Assembly (NCBI GenBank): GCA_033239125.1
Contig: BSWB01000001.1
Span: 55,705,501 to 55,769,500 of the forward strand
Length of the DNA stretch: 64,000 bases
Source of the DNA: Fagopyrum homotropicum
Taxonomy: Eukaryota > Streptophyta > Magnoliopsida > Caryophyllales > Polygonaceae
Direction: 5' to 3'
The notes under the pieces were generated by a model. It ran no database searches. It saw only the letters and a program-made list of their open reading frames with translations, and was not told where the DNA came from. Below, in pieces: positions 55,539 through 64,000 of this stretch (position 1 is the first letter of the stretch; the number at the start of each line of letters is the position of its first letter). Made by a program: the position numbers and the translations under genes.

Positions 55539-57288
55539 TATTCGCCCCTAAAGGTGTGTGCAAATAAGCTTTAAATTTATAAAACTAGAATCAAGCAAGC
55601 GAACCCGCAGTGTACGGATCGATATAGTTAAGCAAGGATTCCAGAGTATCGAACACAGGGATTTGGGTGGGAACAAATTCAATTGCAGATTATCAAGCGA
55701 GTAAATATGAAAGCTTTGCAAATTATTGGGAAAACAACAATCCTAAAGATCCAAGTATCCAGCTGTGGCAATCGATTCAAGATATTCTAATGATATAAAG
55801 ACAGAGTTGAGATATGCAAAGGTATACTAATGTAAGGTAATCGTACGGTGAAGTTCCAAAAAACTTATATGACTCACCTACAAGACACTCTCTATACAGA
55901 TTGTTGAGGCTTCAATATAGAAAGGTTCTAAAGGCAAGAATTAATGTCAAATACCCAAACTTGTAATCCAAGGATCAAGACTAACTTAACCGATTACGGT
56001 TATGACACTCACAATCGAGGTAGAGGTTGTTGAGGCTTCACTACCACCTAGAAAAGGCAAGCCTAAACTAAGTTAAAGCAAATCTTTAACTTTGGATTAA
56101 AGTAAAAGCAGGCTCGTAAACTTAAGGGAAATTACGGGCAGATCTTGAGACTCCACGGCCGTGGAACTCAAGAACAAACCGTGATTTAGGGTTCGTCGAC
56201 GATTCTCTCTAACTCTCAGGGTCTAATCTATTTACGATCGATCTATCATCATCTAAGCCACAACTATCAACCCTTCACCCTAGAATTGTTAAGGGTTTTT
56301 AGCCAATAACAGTCATGTTGATATCAAATTCAAAGATTAAAAGATTGAAAGATGAAAACTTCCGAAAACTTCCAATAAACTTCAAACCAATCTCAATGTC
56401 ACAATCAAGAATGAATGTTGTCAATAGATTCAGAATAAGGCAAACAATCACAATCTTAGGAAAGAGAGAAGAACGGGATGTCAATCCGTTTTCCAAATCA
56501 AACCTAAACAAGAAGAGAAATCTTCTTGCAAGAATCTTCCAAAAGCTCCGATCTTCCGTCAATCCGGAAGTCTCAACAGCAATCTCCGCCAAAAGTGCGA
56601 GATTAGGGCAAATCCCAAGAACGAACTTCGATCTCCCACGAGATGTAAAACGCTTCCCAACGAGGGTTAAGTGCCGTTAAGCGAAGGTGTAAGCCAAGGT
56701 CTAAAGCGAGGTGACGGAATTTCTCTTCGTCCGTCTTTTTATAGGGCAAGATAACATATCGGCCCGGCCCAATCTTCAAAAGATCGTGGCTTCAAAATGT
56801 GGCGAAAAAGATCGCCAAGATCACGGTCGTGGAAGGTTCCACGACCGTAATTTAGAGCGTGGAAAGTGTCACGGTTTGAACCATGGATTCCACGACCGTA
56901 ATAGTTACTGGAATGCATCATGCCTCTCTTTGCAAGGTTCCACGGCCGTGGAACTAAACGTGGTTTGTAGTACGGCCGTATTTTAGAGCGTGGTTTAGGG
57001 CAAGAACGTGATTCTTCCCTAGCCTCGTGCATTCCTCAAGTTGAGCTCCATTTTGCTCCTAATAATGCCCTCATTCCATGGACATACTCAATCAACTCTT
57101 CTTTGCTCGATTCTGTTCGGAAATGACTCTCAATCACCTATAATCAACATAAAGCTAGTGTAGACATCCATATCGACAATATAGGCAAACTAGCTCACAA
57201 TTGCAACAATGCTAAATCAAAGACTATCAATATGAATCAAATACACTTAGAAAACGTGCCTAAAATATCACAATATTTCATGCTAACA
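55539..57288 (-). mobile_element. 3' LTR of element B'
   Basis: 1,750 bp, from TGTTAGCATG at 57288 leftward to GGGGCGAATA at 55539 (TA instead of the usual CA). TATA box on the reverse strand at 56737-56743. Cassettes: 56153-56164 palindrome (downstream) and a cluster around 56820-57000 (upstream, palindrome 56940-56951). Confidence 0.9.
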
Positions 57289-58651
57289 AATAACCCCATA
57301 CTTAACACTTGCTTGTCCCTAAGCAAGGTCTTTCAAAAAGCTTTAAACAAAAGTTAGGATGAAATATGTGTACCTTCTCAAAGCAATACTTCTTTTGGAG
57401 GAATGTGCCTTCTAAAGAATAGATCATTCTCAAACCTTGCTTCAATCGTTTATAAGACTTTCATACACTTAATCAAAGAGTAAAAAGTAAAGAAAATTCA
57501 TGAATTAATCAAACTTCTATACAAGCATCATAACCTTCAAACATTATCAAAATCAATCATAAGAAACTTCAATTTAGATCACCAAGTCATATAACATTCT
57601 TTTGATCTTAAGGACTTTCAAAGAAAAGGTCTAGAATGTGGAAAGGGAAGGAAACTTTTTAAGGAATGTGGTGCATGAATCCGGGAAAGTGGACAACTAC
57701 CCTTCTTCTTCTTTTGCGGTTTCCGCAACACTTCAACTTAGAGCTTCGCTCTTCTTCCTTTCATTTTTCGACTTTACTTTTGGAGTTATGGATAGAGGTG
57801 CACAAAAACCGAAGCCTAGGAGATTGGCGTTTCTCAATTTTTATGAGATGCCTCAAACCCTTAGTGCACATACCATAATCCGCTAGGAATATCGCTCAAT
57901 CCGAATTTGGCAAGACACAAACACCCGGCTATGTGAATGGTGCCGAGTTACTCATCATCATGATTGACTTCCCCAAACCTAGAATTTCTTTCTATTCTTT
58001 TGATTGCAAATAATTGCTCTCATGGCCCTCCCACATCAAACATGCCTTTTTCATTCACTTCTCCAAATTCCCGGATAGGTAAAGGAGGTCAATATTTCAA
58101 TGAGGAGCTAGAATGATCAAAGAAAGAAGAAAGAAAAATCGAATTGCCTTAATCATCTCAACAAGAAGTATAAGAACTTATAGTGTGATTTCAATTTTAA
58201 TTTCTCAACATGATTTAGGTAACATATCACATTATGAAACTTGTAAAAGAGGTAAAATTCATTCATTCAAATTCTTTTCAATTCACTATTCTTCTAAGCA
58301 TGCAATTGTCATCAAACTCAATTCACAAGTAGTGATTATCATAGAAATCATCTCAATTCATTAGAAGCACAAAATTTTCAAAATTTTTCAATTTTTATGG
58401 GTTTTTCAAGTTCTTTTTCATGCAATGCAATAATGAAACATGCAACAATGTAATGAACATGCAATGATAGTCTCGAATAGAAGCAACAAAGTGAGTAAGA
58501 GTTATTATAAACTTTTAGTACATCCCACCCCATACTTAGGACGAACATTGTCCCTAATGTTCAAAAGAAAGAAAGAAAAGAAGAAAAGAAATAGAAACTC
58601 ACAAAGTGGTGGTGGAATGTCTAAGACGAACGGTCAATCATCAAATCCTCA
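57289..58651 (-). other. 3' non-coding region of element B'
   Basis: No gene. Polypurine tract (reverse of ACCCCATACTT) at 57293-57303; conserved hairpin block 57893-57985 (stem 57923-57929 with 57942-57948); second tract-like motif CCCCATACTTAGGAC near 58537. Confidence 0.75.
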
Positions 58652-60220
58652 TCACTGCGGTGCTGGTGGAGGCGGGAATGGAGAGAAGCTAGGATCATAG
58701 AACCGCCCAAACTACTGGCGGTAGACATCCCTCATCATGTGGTCGAGGTCGTCTAAGCGTCCATCTCTAGCATCGGCTCGGATCTCCAATGCTCCTACTC
58801 TCTCTGAAAGTCCGGTAGCCCAATCCGGCATCTGCTCGTACCATCCCGGAGCCTGACTGTACCATGCTGGAGCGTCGGATGGTGCTGGTGGTGGTGCTGG
58901 TGATGTTGTCTGCTCTGTAGACCAAGGAGGTGGAGCTCCGTACCATGTAGGAGGTGTGGTCATCCATGTAGGTCTCTCACTCACGCTAGCGCGGCGAGAA
59001 GATGAGCCTGAAGCTCTAGCTGGACGTGGAGAACGTCTAGGTGCATCGGGGGCCGCCTCCGGCTGATCCGGAAACGTGCCAAAATCCTGATCCGCTCCTC
59101 CTACACCCTCAAACTGATCTCCCATCTCCTCCTCCTCAACAACTGGGAGTGGGACATATGGGGGAGCTGTTATCCTGTTCGCATGCATAGCAGCGAACGT
59201 CTCCTTCCAATTATGGCGTCCCGCCATAATGGAGTACTCCGGTAGCCACTCTATACCCCTACCCGTCCTGCTCTCCCATGGCATGCCCGCATAAGGCGGA
59301 CCTCTATGTGTGGGGAAAATGAGACCCCTAGTCATGAAAGCATGTAGCCCTAAAGGTACGGCCGGTATACGGGTGCAAGCAGAAAAATCAACACCAAAGC
59401 TCCTAGCAATGTGGGTAACTATCCCACCATATCCTATGTTGCCCTTCTTCTTATTCTTGAGCTTGCTCATAGTAGCAGCCAAGAGAGTAGCACAATCAGC
59501 ACGGCGTCCATACAACATGGAGTAGAGTAAAAAGAGCTCATCCGTCTTGATCTTTTGGGGCGTCTCCGTCCTAGGGAAGAGACGCTCCGAAAGAACACGA
59601 TGAGCAATCTTCAAGGCTAGGTGGTACATCAACCTAGCCTTGGTGTCAGCGGGCTGCCAGCGGTCCTCGCTAGCGTAAATCATCGCCACCTCCTCCCAAA
59701 AATCCTTGGCGTAAACGCCACTAGGAAAGCGACCGTTAAAGGTCTCCTGAAACCCGAAAATGGTCCCAAACTCACGGATGCTAAGATGATAGTCTCTTTC
59801 CATGAGACGGAAAGAGATGGTCCTGTCTACATGGCTGTGCTCAAAAGATGTCACAACCTCTCGTGTAATCTCCTCATAAGCGTCTTCTCGGATAGCCGAG
59901 AAGACAATAAGTCCGGCTCCATCCAAGAGCCAAGTAAGGTCATCCACAATGTTGAGAGGAGCTAGATCCTCCAACAACAAGTACCTAGGGCCAATCACAG
60001 GCCTCTCCTTGATCCTCTCGAGTGCATCGAGGTGATCATCATGTATGGTCGGGACTCTAGGGCTAGGTGGTGAGGGTGAGGAAGGTGATGATGGAGGTGA
60101 AGGGGAAGAGGGTTGTGGTGCCCTAGAGGATGAGGAAGAGGAGGGATTACCCTTCCTCTTCTTGTTCTGGTTATCTTTCTTCTCTTTGATCCTTCCCGAA
60201 ACTCTCCTCACAAAATCCAT
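58652..60220 (-). CDS. Athila-type extra ORF of element B', nearly intact
   Basis: ATG at 60220 (MDFVRRVSG), the same start as in element B; an upstream in-frame ATG at 60256 is less likely because the conserved part begins at MDF. The frame is open to a TAG at 58712-58714, where B has CAG; the ancestral end is TGA at 58652-58654, 20 residues on. Features as in B: Lys/Arg-rich N-terminus, Ser/Pro linker, globular core of ~320 residues with conserved YLLLEDLAPLNIVDDL and REFGTIFGF, Arg/Ser tail, six Trp in two groups of three at 7-8 residue spacing and a coiled-coil-like end. No membrane segment, so an envelope role is unlikely. Function unknown. Confidence 0.8.
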
Positions 60221-61048
60221 TCTGTTCAAAATTACGGGTTGTTCTATGGAAACCACGGCTGTAATTCCTCCAGAGACCGTGATTCGTCTCAGAAAGTCGC
60301 AAATCTCAGCAAATCAGCAATCAATCACCACAAACAGGCAGTCCTAATCTAATTTCTTCCAATCTCAATCAGTTCTTCCTAAAATCTCTAACAAAAATGA
60401 ACCAAATCGGCAAGAAACAAGAAGAGAGGAAAAATCTATTTTTCGGATTGAAAAATCCGAATTGCGCGTTCGTTGGTGAATTTCCGCTCGATTTGTCGCT
60501 TGGATCTTGTTTGTGGTTGAATTTGCTTCAGTTTAGGAGGAAGAATCGTTGAAAACGATTAGGAAACGAGGAATTGAGAGAGGGTCGTGGATTTCGGCTA
60601 TTAGGTCGTGGAAGAGGGGTTTTGGGATGATTTTTGTGAAGAATGTGGTTTATATAGTCACAGGCAAAAATTTTGAAAATCATGGTCTGTCGGGGTGTTC
60701 CACGGCCGTGGAAGTGTACGGAACCGTGGTTTTGGTGATTTTTCAAAGGCTTTTGGAAATTACGGTCACTGTAGTTGTCACGACCGTGGTTTAGGCCGTG
60801 GAACTCTCTATAAAGCTCCAAAGTCCAAATTTCGTCACTTTTCTTCAACATTATCCTTCCCTTTCCCTTTTTCATCGTTCCTACATCCAAAAACACGAAC
60901 ATACCGGAAGGAATCGAAGGCAAAAACAAAGCAAAAATGTCTATTCTAAGCTAATCTATGAATCGAAAACAAGAACGAAAATGCAATACCTTGGGTTGCC
61001 TCCCAAGAAGCGCTTTGTTTAAGGTCCGTAGCTCGACCAATCTCGCAC
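60221..61048 (-). other. Non-coding spacer of element B' between pol and extra ORF
   Basis: Counterpart of 5855-6683. Cassette palindrome CCACGGCCGTGG at 60700-60711 with half-sites near 60725 and 60785-60800; degraded cassette near 60250-60290; post-pol hairpin 60990-61007 (CTTGGG/CCCAAG arms). Confidence 0.75.
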
Positions 61049-62289
61049 TTATTCGAGTGCGGTAGGCGCGAACTCTTCAGCTTGGAGTTCCGGCGTATAC
61101 TTCTTGAGTCGTTGGCCGTTCACCTTAAAAGTTCCGCTCGCTTCACCCCATACTTCAACTGCACCATGGGGGAAAATACGCTTAATTAGAAAAGGTCCGG
61201 TCCAACGAGATTTAAGCTTACCTGGAAAGAGACGAAGCCTTGAATTGAAGAGGAGAACTTGATCTCCTTCTTTGAAGTCCTTTGGAATGATATGCTTATC
61301 ATGCCAACGTTTCACCCTCTCCTTATAGATCTTAGCGTTTTCATAAGCATTCAAGCGGAGTTCATCCAGCTCATTGATGTCCAAGAGACGCTTCTCTCCC
61401 GCTTCCTTCATGCTGAAGTTCAACCACTTGATAGCCCAAAACGCTTTGTGCTCCAACTCTACCGGCAAGTGACAAGACTTCCCATACACAAGGTTGTATG
61501 GTGTGGTTCCTATGGGAGTCTTGTATGCAGTCCGGTATGCCCATAATGCATCGTTAAGCTTCAAGGATCAATCCTTCCTAGTCCTTGAAACCGTCTTCTC
61601 TAAGATTCCTTTGATCTCCCTATTTGAGATCTCAACTTGTCCACTCGTTTGTGGATGGTAAGGGGTAGCGATCTTGTGAGTAACCCCATACTTAGCTAGA
61701 AGAGCTTCAAAGCGCCGGGCAATGAAGTGAGAACCTCCATCACTAATGATCGTCCTTGGCGTCCCAAATCGCGGGAAGATGGTCTTGTTGAGGAACTTAA
61801 CCACCACCATGGCATCATTGGTGGGAGAGGCAATTGCTTCCACCCATCTAGAAACATAATCCACCGCCAATAGTATGTATTGGTTTCCACAAGAGGATGG
61901 GAATGGTCCCATAAAATCAACTCCTCAAACGTCGAAAATCTCCACCTCTTGGATGTTGTTGAGGGGCATCTCATTCCTCCTATAGATATTGCCTGTTCTT
62001 TGACAAGCATCGCAGCAAGAAACAAAGGATTGCACATCTCTAAACAAAGTAGGCCAAAAGAATCCAGATTGCAATACCTTTGCGCTAGTCTTGTTCGAAC
62101 TAGCGTGTCCTCCACAAGGTAGTGAATGACAATGGCGGATGATGCCATCCGGACCTCTCTTAAAGAGGAGAGGCTCGTTCCAAAAGTATTCCCGGACATC
62201 CTTAAAGAACTTCTTCCTTTGTGCGTAGGATAATCCGGGTGGTATCTCCTGACAAACCAAATAGTTAACAAAATCAGCAAACCATGGTT
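61049..62289 (-). pseudogene. Integrase of element B'
   Basis: Reverse strand, end TAA at 61049-61051. Zinc finger and DDE motifs as in element B ([25 protein letters not shown]). Lesions: a deletion of about a dozen codons just before the HCHSLPCG motif, between two similar ATCCGCC-like repeats; TGA at 61925-61927 and TGA at 61568-61570, both at Trp codons of element B. The 3' end of the gene is intact, unlike in B. Confidence 0.88.
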
Positions 62290-62924
62290 CGTTACCTTTG
62301 GAGATCACATCGATGCACTCCTCAATAAGGTGTAGGTGTTCGTCCGGGAAGGAGTCGTCGATGGGTAAATGGTCGTCCTCTAGATGTGTTAGGCGACTCA
62401 AATGATCCGCAACAGAATTTTCTGAACCTTTCTTGTCGCGGATCTCAAGATCGAATTCTTGTAAGAGAAGAATCCATCTAATTAGCCTTGGCTTCGCATC
62501 TTTCTTCGCAAGGAGATACCGGATCGCAGCATGATCCGTGTAGACAATCACCTTTGCGCCTACAAGATAAGAGCGAAACTTGTCAATAGCATAGACAATG
62601 GCTAAAAACTCTTTTTCGGTAGTGGCGTAGTTGAGCTGCGCTTCATCTAGCGTCTTGCTAGCATAGTATATGGCATGGGTTCGCCCTTCCTTTCGTTGTC
62701 CAAGAACAGCTCCAATAGCTACGTCACTAGCATCGCACATAATCTCAAAGGGAAGAGTCCAATTCGGGGGTTGGATAATAGGTGCTGAAATTAGAGCTTG
62801 CCGAATGGTGTTAAACGCATCCAAACATTCCTGCGAAAACTCAAAAATCGCATCCTTCATCAATAGATTAGTGAGAGGTTTTGATATCTTAGAAAAGTCC
62901 TTAATGAAACGTCTATAAAATCCA
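62290..62924 (-). pseudogene. RNase H of element B'
   Basis: Open within a 421-codon frame (63190-61925) that also covers the end of the polymerase and the start of integrase. Motifs [36 protein letters not shown] and DHLSRL are all present. Confidence 0.88.
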
Positions 62925-64000
62925 GCATGTCCTAGGAAACTTCTTATCCCTTTCACCGAAATTGGGGGAGGAAGCTTCTCTATGGTCTCTATCTTAGCCT
63001 TGTCTACTTCTATCCCTCTATTAGAGACTAAGTGGCCTAATACAATTCCTTCCTTAACCATGAATTGACACTTCTCCCAATTAAGAACTAGGTTAGTGTC
63101 TTCACACCTTTGCAAAACAAGAGAAAGGTTAGAAAGGCAATCGTTAAAAGAGGAACCGTATACGGAGAAGTCGTCCATGAAGACTTCCATGATTTCCTCT
63201 ACTTATTCGGAGAAAATGGCCATCATGCATCGTTGGAAGGTGGTTGGGGCGTTGCAAAGCCCGAACGGCATTCTCCTATAAGAAAACGTACCCCATGGGC
63301 ACGTGAATGTGGTTTTCTCTTGATCATCCGGGTGTATCGGAATCTGAAAGAAACCACTATAACCGTCAAGGTAGCAAAAATGTGAATGTTGTGCTAACCT
63401 TTCAAGCATTTGATCAATGAATGGCAATGGGAAATGATCCTTCCGCGTTGCATTGTTGAGTTTGCGGTAGTCTATGCACATCCGCCATCCCGTCACAGTT
63501 CGGGTAGGAATGAGTTCGTTGTTTTTGTTGGTGATGACCGTCATTCCTCCCTTCTTCGGAACTACTTGAACCGGACTCACCCACTTACTATCGGAGATAG
63601 GGTAGATGATACCTGCATCAAGAAGCTTAAGGATTTCCTTCTTGAAAACCTCCTTCAAGGTCGGATTCAACCGCCTTTGAGGTTGTCTTGAAGTTCTAAA
63701 ATCTTCCTCCATTAGTATCTTATGCATGCATAGGGAGGGTTTAATTCCTATTAAGTCCTCAATAGTATAGCCTATAGCTTTCCTATGTTTCCTAAGGACA
63801 ATCATGAGCTGATTATGTTCATCTATGCTTAGATCGGAACTAACAATAACCGGAAAGGTAGAATTAGATCCTAGAAAAGCATACCTTAGATGAGTAGGAA
63901 GTGGTTTGAGTTCCATTGCTTTCGGAGCTTCCAATGATCCTTGAGAAGCATCCGATGTCTCCTTTGAAGTTTCAAAGGGTGATGAGTGTGTGGGAGAAGA
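62925..64000 (-). pseudogene. Reverse transcriptase of element B', with end of gag-pro tail
   Basis: Reading from the right edge: Ser/Thr-rich end of the gag-pro tail running without a stop into LPTHLRYAFLG and the polymerase (here TTG stands where B has TAG). Motifs CIDYRKLNNATRKDHFPLP, YLDGYSGFFQI, PFGLCNAPTTF. TAA at 63203-63205 replaces the Tyr codon of B, 11 codons before the catalytic FMDD near 63170. The protease and gag are off the window. Confidence 0.88.

Larger units (their letters stand above)
55539..64000 (-). mobile_element. Element B': Athila-like retrotransposon, reverse, 5' end off window
   Basis: Inverted relative of element B with the same gene order and non-coding blocks: 3' LTR (55539-57288), polypurine tract, 3' non-coding region, extra ORF, spacer with cassettes, integrase, RNase H, reverse transcriptase. 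It is inserted in the gag-pro gene of element C; left flank CTGAC (55534-55538). Lesions differ from those in B, so the two are separate, independently decayed insertions. Confidence 0.92.

Noticed and set aside
57638..57886. Small frames in the 3' region of B' (and antisense at 9011-9253)
   Set aside because: They are the two strands of the same conserved non-coding region; frames are not kept between B and E.

Overview
This window is plant nuclear DNA of the gene-poor, repeat-rich kind (pericentromeric or other heterochromatin of an angiosperm, species not assignable). I see no cellular gene, tRNA, rRNA or CRISPR. Almost every base belongs to LTR retrotransposons stacked inside one another: Athila-like Ty3/gypsy elements (tRNA primer site TGGCGCCGTTGCCGGGGA, Asn-rich gag without zinc knuckle, extra ORF between pol and 3' LTR), two other Ty3/gypsy lineages and one Ty1/copia element. 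Letters A to P below are my own labels.

Layout, left to right. 1-1151: end of an LTR (family A) lying in the gag of element B. 1152-11339: element B, forward, 5' end off the window, with gag-pro, pol, the extra ORF and its 3' LTR. 11340-11836 and 18417-22339: element D, reverse, split by element E. 11837-18416: element E, complete, with two 1,752-bp LTRs differing at about six sites, a perfect 5-bp target duplication and one intact ORF; it is non-autonomous. 22340-24006: element F, 3' end only. 24007-36058: element K, a decayed Ty3/gypsy element with an initiator-Met-type primer site, itself holding two solo LTRs (29743-31581 and 32307-34067). 36059-43600: a patchwork of old Athila-like relics, two adjacent family G LTRs and LTR fragments. 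43601 to about 45690: AT-rich DNA with no gene. About 45690-51028: copia element P, broken. 51029-55538: element C, an autonomous-type relative of E, cut by B'. 55539-64000: element B', reverse, a close relative of B whose 5' part runs off the right edge.

Insertion order can be read from boundaries: K lies in an old Athila relic, F in K's LTR, D in F, E and B in D, LTR A in B; on the right, C in P and B' in C. At several joints the host reading frame continues exactly across the insertion plus its 5-bp duplication.

The most unusual signal is a short cassette: a GC-centred palindrome with a half-site on each side, usually 18 to 22 bp away (about two helical turns). It has three main flavours (CCACGGCCGTGG, AAATCGGCCGATTT, CACCTCGACCGAGGTG) and a related 22-bp tandem form. 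The better preserved LTRs carry it twice, about 40-220 bp before the TATA box and about 460-580 bp after it, in otherwise unrelated families, and flavour can differ between two LTRs of the same family. Such a layout suggests binding sites for a trans-acting factor or small-RNA targets; the function is inference.
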